NCBI RefSeq assembly: GCF_021601385.1
Contig: NZ_BQHO01000003.1
Location: forward strand, 124,001 to 188,000
Direction of reading: 5' to 3'
Source of the DNA: Pseudomonas parasichuanensis
GTDB lineage: Bacteria > Pseudomonadota > Gammaproteobacteria > Pseudomonadales > Pseudomonadaceae
DNA length: 64,000 nucleotides
Part shown: in pieces, positions 54,188-62,611 of the stretch
Layout of the letters: each line of letters starts with the position of its first letter
Numbering within the stretch: the first letter of the stretch is position 1
The notes under the pieces: generated by a model
Seen by the model: the letters and a program-made list of their open reading frames with translations, nothing else
Database searches by the model: none
What the model was told of the DNA's origin: nothing
Made by a program: the position numbers and the translations under genes

Positions 54188-54712
54188 TTACAGACGCAAG
54201 CGCCCGCCGCGCCGACGCGCCGTGGTCAAGCCATGTGGAATCAGGCTGGAGCGGGTATGGGCATGACACAGGGCGATGGCCAGGGCATCGGAGGCGTCGA
54301 CTTGCGGTTTCTGGGTGAGCTTGAGCAGGTGCATGACCATCAGCATCACCTGGTCCTTGTTGGCCCCGCCGGTCCCTGCCACCGCCTGTTTGACCTGGCT
54401 GGCGGTATATTCGGCGATCTCCAGGCCCGCTTCTGCGGCGGCAACGATGGCGGCACCACGCGCCTGCCCCAGTTTGAGCGCCGAATCGGCATTGCGTGCC
54501 ATGAACACCCGCTCGATGCCCATGGTCACCGGGCCGTGCTGGCGAATGATCTCGCTGACGCCGCGAAAGACGACGAGCAGCCGATCGTGCAGTTCGCCAT
54601 CACCGGTGCGGATACAGCCCGAGGTGACGTACTCGCAGCCGCGCGCGGTCTGACGGACCACACCGAAGCCGGTGATGCGCGAACCGGGGTCGATACCAAG
54701 AATCAGAGTCAT
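54188..54712 (-). CDS. ruvC: Crossover junction endodeoxyribonuclease RuvC
   Basis: 174 aa. The RNase H-like active site has [14 protein letters not shown] (catalytic Asp7), [23 protein letters not shown] with the central Glu, and [14 protein letters not shown] with the final acidic pair. It cuts Holliday junctions resolved by RuvAB. It is 108 bp from ruvA. Confidence 0.96.
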   Translation of the reverse strand: MTLILGIDPGSRITGFGVVRQTARGCEYVTSGCIRTGDGELHDRLLVVFRGVSEIIRQHGPVTMGIERVFMARNADSALKLGQARGAAIVAAAEAGLEIAEYTASQVKQAVAGTGGANKDQVMLMVMHLLKLTQKPQVDASDALAIALCHAHTRSSLIPHGLTTARRRGGRLRL

Positions 54713-54740
54713 AACGCCTGCATCAATTGCATTTCATATC

Positions 54741-54834
54741 GGTCTATTCGCGGGCAAGCCCGCTCCCACAGGTACAGCGCCATCCGGACGTACTGCGCAC
54801 TACCTGTGGGAGCGGGCTTGCCCGCGAATAGGCC
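54741..54834. repeat. REP inverted pair between yebC and ruvC
   Basis: Inverted units with GCGGGCAAGCCCGC cores, spaced by about 37 bp, fill most of the 140-bp gap between two genes in the same direction. They may trim yebC mRNA. Confidence 0.9.
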
Positions 54835-54852
54835 TGACGGTTACCGCCAACC

Positions 54853-55605
54853 TTAACCCAGCGCTTCCATGATCTCGTCGGAGATCTGTGCATTGGAGTA
54901 GACGTTCTGTACGTCGTCCAGATCCTCGAGCATGTCGATCAGCTTGAGCACTTTCTCCGCGCCCTCCTGATCCAGCTCGGCACTGGTGGTCGGCTGCATC
55001 ACGATCTCGGCATCAGAGGCCTTGAAGCCCGCCTCTTCCAGCGCATTACGCACCGCGTAGAAGCTGTTGAACGAGGTGAACACATCGAAGGAGCCGTCGT
55101 CGTTGGCCACCACGTCGTCGGCATCGGCCTCCATCGCGGCTTCCATCAGCGCATCTTCGTCAACGGCCAGTTCGGCGGCGAAGCTGATCTGCCCCTTGCG
55201 CTCGAACAGGTAGGCCACCGAACCGTCGGTGCCCAGGTTGCCACCGCACTTGGTGAAGGCATGGCGCACGGCTGCGGCGGTACGGTTGCGGTTGTCGGTC
55301 ATGGCTTCGACCATGATCGCCACGCCACCTGGGCCGTAACCCTCGTAGCTGAGCTCTTCGACGTTGTCGCTTTCGTTGGTGCCAGCACCCCGGGCCACGG
55401 CGCGATCGATGATGTCGCGGCTCATGTTGGCACCCAGGGCCTTGTCCAGCGCCAGGCGCAGACGCGGGTTGGACGCCGGGTCACCACCGCCTTGCTTGGC
55501 GGCGACGGTCAGCTCGCGGATCCACTTGGTGAAGATCTTGCCCCTTTTGGCATCCTGGCGCTCTTTGCGGTGCTTGATGTTCGCCCACTTGGAATGACCA
55601 GCCAT
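54853..55605 (-). CDS. yebC: YebC/PmpR family transcriptional or translational regulator
   Basis: 250 aa. [39 protein letters not shown] is the family opening, [19 protein letters not shown] is central, and the acidic C-terminal domain is normal. PmpR of P. aeruginosa regulates quorum sensing genes; family members also help ribosomes through proline stretches. It stands between aspS and ruvC, as in most gammaproteobacteria. Confidence 0.95.
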   Translation of the reverse strand: MAGHSKWANIKHRKERQDAKRGKIFTKWIRELTVAAKQGGGDPASNPRLRLALDKALGANMSRDIIDRAVARGAGTNESDNVEELSYEGYGPGGVAIMVEAMTDNRNRTAAAVRHAFTKCGGNLGTDGSVAYLFERKGQISFAAELAVDEDALMEAAMEADADDVVANDDGSFDVFTSFNSFYAVRNALEEAGFKASDAEIVMQPTTSAELDQEGAEKVLKLIDMLEDLDDVQNVYSNAQISDEIMEALG

Positions 55606-55635
55606 AACGACTCCAAATCCTTGAAACAGAAACAG

Positions 55636-55657
55636 GTTCCGCCCCGAAGGGCGGAAC
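55636..55657 (-). terminator. Hairpin after aspS
   Basis: GTTCCGCCC and GGGCGGAAC form a perfect 9-bp stem, closed by a stable TTCG tetraloop on the minus strand, between aspS and yebC. There is no strong U-tract, so it may be a partial terminator or mRNA end. Confidence 0.55.
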
Positions 55658-55704
55658 GCGAAAAATACGTGGGCGCAGCGCTACCGTTGCGCCCAGGGTC
55701 GCTA

Positions 55705-57480
55705 TTACTCGACCTTGGTCTGCTCGCGCAGACGAATGTGCAGCTCGCGCAGGGCCTTGGCGTCGACCAGGCCAGGGGCCTGGGTCATCACGCACGCGGC
55801 GCTCTGGGTTTTCGGGAAGGCAATCACTTCACGGATCGACTGGGCGCCGGTCATCAGCATGACCAGGCGGTCCAGGCCGAAGGCCAGGCCACCGTGGGGC
55901 GGCGCACCGAACTTCAGGGCGTCGAGCAGGAAGCCGAACTTCTCTTCCTGTTCCGCCGCTTCGATACCCAGCAGACGGAAGACCGCCTGTTGCATCTCTT
56001 TGCGGTGGATACGGATCGAGCCGCCACCCAGTTCGGTGCCGTTGAGCACCATGTCGTAGGCACGGGACAGTGCGGTGGCCGGGTTGGCCTCCAGCTCTTC
56101 GGGGGTGCACTTCGGCGCGGTGAACGGGTGGTGCAGCGCGGTGAAGCTGCCGTCTTCGTTCTCTTCGAACATCGGGAAGTCGACGACCCACATCGGAGCC
56201 CACTCGCAGGTCAGCAATTCGAAGTCGTGGCCCAGGCGGATACGCAGCGCGCCCAGGGCTTCGCTGACGACCTTGAACTTGTCGGCGCCGAAGAACACGA
56301 TGTCGCCGTCTACCGCACCCACGCGATCGAGGATGTTGTTGAGGTTGGCCTCGGGGATGTTCTTGACGATCGGCGACTGCAGACCCTCGACACCCTTGGC
56401 GCGCTCGTTGACCTTGATGTAGGCCAGGCCCTTGGCACCGTAGATACCGACGAACTTGGTGTACTCGTCGATCTTGCTGCGCGGCATGCTTGCACCACCT
56501 GGCAGGCGCAGGGCGGTGACGCGGCATTTAGGATCGTTGGCAGGGCCGGCGAAGACCTTGAAGTCCACGTCCTTCAGCTGGTCGGCAACGTCTACCAGCT
56601 CCAGTGGGTTGCGCAGGTCGGGCTTGTCGGAACCGTAGCGACGCATGGCCTCTTCGAAGGTCATGTGCGGGAATTCGCCGAACTCCAGGTCCAGCACTTC
56701 CTTGAACAGCTTGCGGATCATGCTCTCGGTGAGGCCCATGATCTCGCTTTCGTCGAGGAAGCTGGTCTCGATGTCGATCTGGGTGAATTCCGGCTGGCGG
56801 TCGGCACGCAGGTCTTCGTCACGGAAGCACTTGGCGATCTGGTAGTAGCGGTCGAAGCCCGCGACCATCAACAGCTGCTTGAACAGCTGTGGCGACTGCG
56901 GCAGGGCGAAGAAGCTGCCGGCGTGGGTGCGGCTCGGCACCAGGTAGTCGCGCGCGCCTTCCGGGGTGGCGCGGGTCAGGATCGGCGTCTCGACGTCGAG
57001 GAAGCCATTTTCGTCAAGGAAGCGGCGGATGCTGGTGGTGATGCGCGAACGCAGGCGCAGCTTCTCGGCCATTTCTGGGCGACGCAGGTCGATGAAGCGG
57101 TAACGCAGGCGGGTTTCCTCGCCAACGTCGGAGAATTCGTTCAGCGGGAACGGCGGCGTCTCGGCTTCGTTGAGCACGGTCAGCTGGTAGCCGAGGATTT
57201 CGATGGCACCGGAGGCCATGTTGGCGTTGACCGCGCCATCCGGACGCTTGCGCACCTTGCCGGTGATCTGCACCACGTATTCGCTGCGCACGCGGTCGGC
57301 GGCGGCGAAGGTTTCGGCGCGATCCGGGTCGAATACGACCTGGGCCATGCCTTCGCGATCACGGATATCGAGGAAGATCACCCCGCCGTGGTCGCGGCGA
57401 CGATGGACCCAGCCGCAAAGGGTGACTTCCTGGCCGTCCAGGCTCTCGTTCAGTTGGCCGCAATAATGGCTGCGCATCAT
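55705..57480 (-). CDS. aspS: Aspartate-tRNA ligase
   Basis: 591 aa, the bacterial type with anticodon-binding OB domain (residues 1-110), class II core, and GAD insertion (about 290-410). Motif 2 is [20 protein letters not shown] and motif 3 [27 protein letters not shown]. Many pseudomonads use an AspRS that also charges tRNA-Asn together with GatCAB; this could not be decided from the sequence. It follows the fmdB-like gene by 94 bp. Confidence 0.97.
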   Translation of the reverse strand: MMRSHYCGQLNESLDGQEVTLCGWVHRRRDHGGVIFLDIRDREGMAQVVFDPDRAETFAAADRVRSEYVVQITGKVRKRPDGAVNANMASGAIEILGYQLTVLNEAETPPFPLNEFSDVGEETRLRYRFIDLRRPEMAEKLRLRSRITTSIRRFLDENGFLDVETPILTRATPEGARDYLVPSRTHAGSFFALPQSPQLFKQLLMVAGFDRYYQIAKCFRDEDLRADRQPEFTQIDIETSFLDESEIMGLTESMIRKLFKEVLDLEFGEFPHMTFEEAMRRYGSDKPDLRNPLELVDVADQLKDVDFKVFAGPANDPKCRVTALRLPGGASMPRSKIDEYTKFVGIYGAKGLAYIKVNERAKGVEGLQSPIVKNIPEANLNNILDRVGAVDGDIVFFGADKFKVVSEALGALRIRLGHDFELLTCEWAPMWVVDFPMFEENEDGSFTALHHPFTAPKCTPEELEANPATALSRAYDMVLNGTELGGGSIRIHRKEMQQAVFRLLGIEAAEQEEKFGFLLDALKFGAPPHGGLAFGLDRLVMLMTGAQSIREVIAFPKTQSAACVMTQAPGLVDAKALRELHIRLREQTKVE

Positions 57481-57574
57481 GGTCGTGGTTTCGCTTCTCG
57501 TGATTCGTGTATTCGGTGGAGGTCTTCGCCGCCCAAGGGGCTAATACTGCAAGACCCGGTCGGTGCAATTCAAC

Positions 57575-57796
57575 TCAGTCGGCCTTGTCGCCGCCTGCCA
57601 GATTCTTTTTTGCCCCGGTCTTGAAGTCGGTCTCGTACCAGCCGTTGCCGCTCAGGCGAAAACCGGGGACCGACAGCAGCTTCTTCAATGCCGGGGCCTG
57701 GCATGCCGGGCAATCGGTCAGCGGCGCGGCACTGATCTTCTGCAACACCTCCATGCGGTGTTCGCAGGATGCACATTGATAGTCGTAAAGGGGCAT
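57575..57796 (-). CDS. FmdB family zinc-ribbon peptide
   Basis: 73 aa from ATG 57796. Its four cysteines form a zinc ribbon (YQCASCEHRMEVLQKISAAPLTDCPACQAPALKKLLS), the FmdB/CxxC_CxxC_SSSS type. A putative regulatory peptide without a known target. It is the first gene before aspS on the same strand; pseudomonads commonly have this order. Confidence 0.9.
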   Translation of the reverse strand: MPLYDYQCASCEHRMEVLQKISAAPLTDCPACQAPALKKLLSVPGFRLSGNGWYETDFKTGAKKNLAGGDKAD

Positions 57797-57888
57797 GGTG
57801 TCTCTCGTCAACCACATTGCAGGCTGCCCACGGCAGCAAAGAGCGGGATTATATATGGTTAACCGGAGCAGTGCAGCCCGCCCGGCGA

Positions 57889-58227
57889 TCAGTGCGTATC
57901 CGGCGCATCCTGCAGCCATGCCACGCAGATCACCCGGATCAGGCCACTGAAGTTCCTCACACCGCCATGGCGCAGGTGCACCTCACGGTCCACGTAGGAC
58001 AGCACGGCGCTCACCGAGCACCGATTGGCCCGGGCAATCCGCTCCAGGATCCGCCAGTAAACCGCCTCCAGGCGCAAACAGGTTGCAAAGCCATTAAGCC
58101 GCACCGATCGCGACACAGGCCCGGCCTGCTGCATGTCGAAATCCACCTTGAACGGGTCGATGCGCGGCCTGACGGCCCCCTGCCCTTGCCTGACACCCGT
58201 ATTCACACTTTGCATAACACCGTGCAT
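57889..58227 (-). CDS. Ribbon-helix-helix domain protein
   Basis: 112 aa. The C-terminal half (about 38-105) fits the RHH_4 type: SRSVRLNGFATCLRLEAVYWRILERIARANRCSVSAVLSYVD ... NFSGLIRVICVAWLQ, with a beta strand followed by two helices. The N-terminal 35 residues are variable, and MQSV (residue 5) or MQQAG (residue 32) may be the true start. A DNA-binding role is likely; the targets are unknown. No toxin gene is next to it. Confidence 0.75.
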   Translation of the reverse strand: MHGVMQSVNTGVRQGQGAVRPRIDPFKVDFDMQQAGPVSRSVRLNGFATCLRLEAVYWRILERIARANRCSVSAVLSYVDREVHLRHGGVRNFSGLIRVICVAWLQDAPDTH

Positions 58228-58345
58228 CGCATCGCTCCACCGTCACGAAGTTCTCCCCGTTGGTCGCAATAAACGGGGCCCGTGACGTCAATGAAGCGCT
58301 GGCACGCGTGCCGATAGCAGCGGCAAGGCTTTCCCCTCAAACGAA

Positions 58346-58379
58346 CAAGGCCCGACACCCACAATGGCGCCGAGCCTTG
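58346..58379 (-). terminator. Terminator-like hairpin after the Dps gene
   Basis: CAAGGCTCGGCGCC pairs (with G-U pairs) with GGTGTCGGGCCTTG, followed by TTCGTTTG on the minus strand, 32 bp downstream of the Dps-type gene stop. Confidence 0.6.
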
Positions 58380-58411
58380 CCTTCAATGCTTGCAGCATGA
58401 TCAAGCGGCAA

Positions 58412-58885
58412 TCACTTCCCGTCGAGCAACACCCGCAGCATCCATGCTGTTTTTTCATGCACCTGCATGCGCTGAGTGAGCAAGTCGGCGGTCGGCTCGT
58501 CGCTGACCTTGTCCACCACCGGGAAAATGCTGCGTGCGGTGCGCACCACCGCCTCCTGCCCCTGCACCAGTTGCCTGATCATTTCATCGGCGACGGGCAC
58601 ACCCTCTTCCTCCTTGATCGACGAATGGCGCGCATAAAAGGCATAGGAACCCGGCGCGGGAAAGCCCAGCGCCCGAATACGCTCCGCAATGGAATCCACC
58701 GCCAGCGCCAACTCGTTGTACTGCTCCTCGAACATCAGGTGCAGGGTGCGAAACGAAGGCCCAGTGACATTCCAGTGGAAGTTGTGGGTTTTCAGGTACA
58801 GCACGTAGGTATCCGACAGCAACCGGGACAACCCTTCGACGATGGACTTGCGATCCTCTTCGCTGATACCGATATCGATTGCCAT
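58412..58885 (-). CDS. Dps-type DNA-protecting ferritin
   Basis: 157 aa from ATG 58885, with GGAGAGGGGAATG upstream. The four-helix ferritin fold carries the inter-subunit ferroxidase residues in [38 protein letters not shown] (residues 33-70). It lacks the Lys-rich N-terminal tail of E. coli Dps, so DNA binding may be weaker. It stores iron and consumes peroxide in stress. The start at 59065 is only a longer frame without signals. Confidence 0.92.
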   Translation of the reverse strand: MAIDIGISEEDRKSIVEGLSRLLSDTYVLYLKTHNFHWNVTGPSFRTLHLMFEEQYNELALAVDSIAERIRALGFPAPGSYAFYARHSSIKEEEGVPVADEMIRQLVQGQEAVVRTARSIFPVVDKVSDEPTADLLTQRMQVHEKTAWMLRVLLDGK

Positions 58886-59186
58886 GACATTCCCCTCTCC
58901 ATAAGGCCTGGTTGACCGAGCGTGCGCCAGCCACTGCCAAGCGCACCTGCACGACGACCCTACCAACCCTAGCAAGAGATTCCACGCCACGCAGGACGCG
59001 ATGGCCAGCCGGCGCACGCGGTTTGAGATGCCTGCGCCTTTGCTGTTAAATAGGCAGCGTGCCACCCGTGCGGACTGTTATTGCCGGGTGCATAGGCTGG
59101 GATGTCACGTTTTCGCGCCTACACCTCACGCGCACCGTGCAGCCAGCTCATCCTGTGATCGGCCTTATCAACGTGAGCCAAATCAA
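58886..59186. other. Divergent promoter region of the Dps gene and cold-shock fusion gene
   Basis: About 300 bp without a convincing gene. It must hold the promoters of both divergent genes. I saw no clear -35/-10 pair, and an open frame from 59001 in frame with the cold-shock gene has no ribosome-binding site. Confidence 0.5.
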
Positions 59187-59777
59187 ATGTTCAAGATCGT
59201 CCATCTGGTGACGGGCGTGGCTGCCTTGCTGCTATCGCTCATACCCAGCCTCAGAACCGACGCAACACCCCTGCTGCAACAACCCGAAGCCGTTTACCTG
59301 GCCTTGCTCGGGCTGCTGAACCTGATCCTGGCCCCCGCCCTGCCGCTGTATTACAACGGCATGCGCCAGCAATTGCAGCGCGCGACCAGCATCCTGCTGG
59401 TCCTGGCCGTAGCGCTGCAGACCCTCACCCTGCTGGCACGCCCGGAGCTGGGCAGCCTGCCTGCACTGGCCTGTGCACTTCTCGCCTGCGCCCTGCACCT
59501 GGCGGCAGGCTTTGCCCGCACCCCGCGCAAAGTCCGCAGCCAGGGCGCGGCGCAAGACGCAGGCCTGCGCGATACCGGTACGGTGAAGTGGTTCAACACC
59601 TCCAAGGGCTTCGGCTTCATTTCCCGCGACACCGGTGACGATATCTTCGTGCACTTTCGCGCCATCCGGGGCGAAGGCCACCGCGTGCTGGTCGAAGGCC
59701 AGCGCGTGGAGTTCTCGGTGATGCACCGTGACAAGGGCCTGCAGGCCGAAGACGTGGTCGCAGTCTCGCGCCGCTGA
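59187..59777 (+). CDS. Membrane-anchored cold-shock domain protein
   Basis: 196 aa from ATG 59187. Residues 1-112 form about four hydrophobic segments ([73 protein letters not shown]). Residues 128-195 form a complete cold-shock domain ([28 protein letters not shown]) with RNP1 KGFGFI and RNP2 IFVHF. This would hold a nucleic-acid-binding domain at the membrane, facing the cytoplasm. The domain arrangement is known in Pseudomonas annotations; its function is not. Confidence 0.85.
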   Translation: MFKIVHLVTGVAALLLSLIPSLRTDATPLLQQPEAVYLALLGLLNLILAPALPLYYNGMRQQLQRATSILLVLAVALQTLTLLARPELGSLPALACALLACALHLAAGFARTPRKVRSQGAAQDAGLRDTGTVKWFNTSKGFGFISRDTGDDIFVHFRAIRGEGHRVLVEGQRVEFSVMHRDKGLQAEDVVAVSRR

Positions 59778-59795
59778 CCACAAACTCCGCCGCTC

Positions 59796-60002
59796 TCAAT
59801 AATGAGGCGGCGGAGCCTCCTCTCCCTCGCTGCCGTACTGGCCGACCATCTCTTCGTAACGCTTGATCAGCTCGGCCACCTGCAATTGCAGGCGTTCGAT
59901 CACACGCCCCTGCTCGACCACCACGTCATTCAGCGCCTGGATGGTGTCATCCTGGAACGCCTGACGGGTTTCCAGCTCGACGATCTGCAATTCCAGCGAC
60001 AT
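59796..60002 (-). CDS. slyX: SlyX family protein
   Basis: 68 aa coiled coil: [48 protein letters not shown] with heptads, ending in the typical EEAPPPHY. Function unknown. It is the second gene after the HIT gene (3-bp gap). Confidence 0.9.
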   Translation of the reverse strand: MSLELQIVELETRQAFQDDTIQALNDVVVEQGRVIERLQLQVAELIKRYEEMVGQYGSEGEEAPPPHY

Positions 60003-60005
60003 ACC

Positions 60006-60425
60006 TCAGGCCTCCTTGAAACTGTCGCCGAGCAGCGCACGCACACGCTGGCGAATGCCTTCCACCTGTTCCGGCGCATAGTCGATGGCCGGCACCTTGC
60101 CCCATACCGGCGCAGGCCAGGCGGCGTCGCCGTGGCGGCGGACGATGACATGCATATGCAATTGGCTGACAACGTTACCGAGCGTGGCGACGTTCATCTT
60201 GTCGGCAGCAAAAGCATCCTTGAAGGCTTCGGCCAAGGCATTGGTTTCCTGCCAGAGCTGCTGCTGATCAGCCTCCTCCAGGTCGAACAGCTCGCTGATG
60301 TCGGCACGACGCGGCACCAGGATGAACCAGGGGTAGTTGGCATCCTTGCTCAGCAGCAAACGGCATAGCGGCAGATCGCCCAGCACCAGGGAATCCTGTT
60401 GCAGGCGCGAATCGAGAGTGAACAC
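60006..60425 (-). CDS. HIT family protein
   Basis: 139 aa, GTG start at 60425 (VFTLDSRLQQDSL). The histidine triad lies in NVVSQLHMHVIVRR (near residue 91). FILVPRRADISELFDL is the conserved nucleotide-binding segment. It probably hydrolyses or transfers nucleotides (AP4A-like or adenosine phosphoramidate). First gene of the HIT-slyX pair. The longer frame to 60503 has no support. Confidence 0.9.
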   Translation of the reverse strand: MFTLDSRLQQDSLVLGDLPLCRLLLSKDANYPWFILVPRRADISELFDLEEADQQQLWQETNALAEAFKDAFAADKMNVATLGNVVSQLHMHVIVRRHGDAAWPAPVWGKVPAIDYAPEQVEGIRQRVRALLGDSFKEA

Positions 60426-61173
60426 GGCGTACCTCCAGAAAAACAATGACGCCCCACAGGGCGAAAACAGGGGCGAAGGATACCCTGCTTCCTCTATTGC
60501 CACATCAACGGGGGCACGCTTTGAACAGCTTCATGCACACGTTTGAACCCGCCGCGGTAACACCACGCTACTTTTCGCACCAAAATGATGCCAATCGTCA
60601 CCGCACCACCACACTTTCTTCACACAAAACAGCCAGGATCAACAGTTGCCGGTAACACCTTGACTTTGAAGGCAACTGTCAGAGACGAGCAGGACATTGA
60701 ACCCTGGCACACCATAAGACAGGCGCCGCCCCGTGTTTACGGCGATTTTCACCCTGCCGCTTCGGCGCACGTGAAAATTTCATGAAACGTTCGCGATTTT
60801 GAGCACGCTTGTTGCATTCGTTTGACGCCAAGTCGGCACGACACCTGCATTGTCGGGTGGACGCGACAAATAACAACAGCGGCATCGGATCCACCAGGGA
60901 GTTGGCAAGCCACAACTTTGTGATTACACATCCTTGATGGCTTGACAACAGCGCTGGCGTTGTACGCCCAACTAAACAGGGCGTGATTTGCGACATGGAA
61001 ATAACTGTACGCGACACGGCCATAAAGTTATCGAAAGGTTGTTTTTGCCCGTATCGCCAAGAATAGTCAGCGTGATATACATTTTCGCCGACATAACAAG
61101 AAAGAGCTGCCCCGATAACTAAAACTCCTGGGCGCAGCGGTACTCTTCCTAAAAACCAAAGGAGCAAATCACG
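60426..61173. other. Long leader of the OprD-family porin gene
   Basis: About 750 bp, A+T richer in its right half, without a convincing gene. It contains a sigma54-like element (60834-60849), two CA-rich motifs (near 60867 and 61095) and a short frame of 23 codons beginning at 60999. Most of it is presumably 5' control region of the porin, though a small RNA is not excluded. Confidence 0.5.
60834..60849 (+). promoter_or_regulatory. Possible sigma54 promoter
   Basis: CGGCACGACACCTGCA has GG and GC exactly 10 bases apart and matches the consensus TGGCACG-N4-TTGC at all but two positions. It is about 325 bp upstream of the porin start codon, so any transcript would have a long leader. Confidence 0.4.
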
Positions 61174-62454
61174 ATGCGCGTGATGAAGTGGAGCATGATC
61201 GCCCTGGCCGTAGCAGCAGGGACCTCGCAGTTTGCCGTCGCCTCTTCGCAGGATGAGTCCAAGGGCTTCCTCGAAGACAGCAAGCTCAACGTCAAGACCC
61301 GGATGCTGTATTTCAGCCGTGACTTCCGCAACAACGAGCGTGACGAAGACGGCAACCGTCAAAGCCGCGTTGAAGAAACCGGCCTGGGCTTCCTCGGCAC
61401 CTACGAGTCCGGCTTCACCCAGGGCACCGTCGGTGTTGGCGTCGACGCCATCGGCATGCTGGGCCTGAAACTGGACAGCGGCAAAGGTCGCGCCGGTACC
61501 GGCCTGTTCCCAACCGGCTCCGACGGCCGTTCGCAGGATGACTACTCCAAGGGCGGCGGCGCGGTCAAATTCCGCGTATCCGACACCGTACTGAAGGTCG
61601 GCGACCAGTTCACCGCACTGCCGGTCTTCGCCACCGACGACAGCCGCTTGCTGCCTGAGATCGCCCAGGGCGCCCTGATCACCAGCAACGAGATCAAAGG
61701 CCTCACCCTGCACGCCGGTCGCTTCACCAGCCTGACCGCGCAAGCCGAGACCAACCGCGACAGCCTGCACCTCAAGGAAGCTGACGTAATCGGCGGTACC
61801 TACGCCTTTACCGATACCCTGAGCACCAGCCTGTACTACTCCAAAGTTGAAGACTACTGGCGCAAATACTACGCCAACGTCAACTGGGCGCTGCCGATCT
61901 CCGACAAGCAAGGCCTGGTGTTCGACTTCAACATCTATGACACCAAGAGCGACGGCGCGGCCCTCTACAAGGCCTTCGACGGCGACAAACTGGACAACCG
62001 TGCATTCAGCCTGTCCGGCGCCTACAACATCGGCGCACACACCTTCACCCTGGCCTACCAGAAAGTTACCGGTGACGGCGACTACGGCTATGGCGTGGAC
62101 GGCGGCGGCACCATCTTCCTGGCCAACTCCATCGCCCGCTCCGACTTCAACGCCGAAGACGAGAAGTCCTGGCAGGCTCGCTACGACCTGAACTTCGCCG
62201 AGTACGGCGTTCCAGGCCTGTCGTTCATGACCCGTTATGTCCGTGGTACCGGTGCCAACGTTGCCGGCACCGACAACGGCAAGGAATGGGAACGCGACGT
62301 GGACATCAAGTACGTCCTGCAGGAAGGCCCGGCTAAAGACCTGAGCTTCCGCGTCCGTCAGGCCACCTACCGCTCCAGCGATGGCGTGTACTACGGTTCG
62401 AGCTCGATCGACGAACTGCGCCTGATCGTCGAGTACCCGCTGAGCATCCTGTAA
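61174..62454 (+). CDS. OprD family outer-membrane porin
   Basis: 426 aa from ATG 61174, with AAAGGAGCAAATCACG upstream. Signal peptide MRVMKWSMIALAVAAGTSQFAVA; the mature part opens FLEDSKLNVKTRMLYFSRDFR as in OprD/OprE members, and alternating beta strands continue to VEYPLSIL. Members are 18-strand barrels that take up amino acids, small peptides or organic acids. It is closest to the OprE/OprD-like branch by eye; the substrate is uncertain. A terminator follows, then proS. Confidence 0.92.
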   Translation: MRVMKWSMIALAVAAGTSQFAVASSQDESKGFLEDSKLNVKTRMLYFSRDFRNNERDEDGNRQSRVEETGLGFLGTYESGFTQGTVGVGVDAIGMLGLKLDSGKGRAGTGLFPTGSDGRSQDDYSKGGGAVKFRVSDTVLKVGDQFTALPVFATDDSRLLPEIAQGALITSNEIKGLTLHAGRFTSLTAQAETNRDSLHLKEADVIGGTYAFTDTLSTSLYYSKVEDYWRKYYANVNWALPISDKQGLVFDFNIYDTKSDGAALYKAFDGDKLDNRAFSLSGAYNIGAHTFTLAYQKVTGDGDYGYGVDGGGTIFLANSIARSDFNAEDEKSWQARYDLNFAEYGVPGLSFMTRYVRGTGANVAGTDNGKEWERDVDIKYVLQEGPAKDLSFRVRQATYRSSDGVYYGSSSIDELRLIVEYPLSIL

Positions 62455-62485
62455 GCCAGTGCTTGCAACGCTCTGCGAATGAAGG

Positions 62486-62509
62486 AGCCCGGCCTAGGCC
62501 GGGCTTTTT
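62486..62509 (+). terminator. Intrinsic terminator of the porin gene
   Basis: AGCCCGGCC pairs with GGCCGGGCT around a TA loop, followed by TTTTTC, 31 bp after the stop. Confidence 0.88.
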
Positions 62510-62611
62510 CATGGCTGACACAAACACACGCGTGCTGCATTCTGTACGCTTTCGTCTCGCCCCCGTACAATGCGGGGTCATTTCACATTCAGGCAATCGA
62601 CACGGCTCACC

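Noticed and set aside
55261-57624. A 787-codon open frame on the plus strand opposite aspS and yebC.
   Set aside because: Both minus-strand genes are unmistakable, and the plus-strand product has no recognisable domain; it is caused by strong codon bias.
60779-61000. Second CrcZ/CrcY-type small RNA in the porin leader.
   Set aside because: There is a sigma54-like site and one CA motif, but only scattered CA repeats and no clear terminator; the known crc RNAs carry several motifs. Kept only as an open finding.
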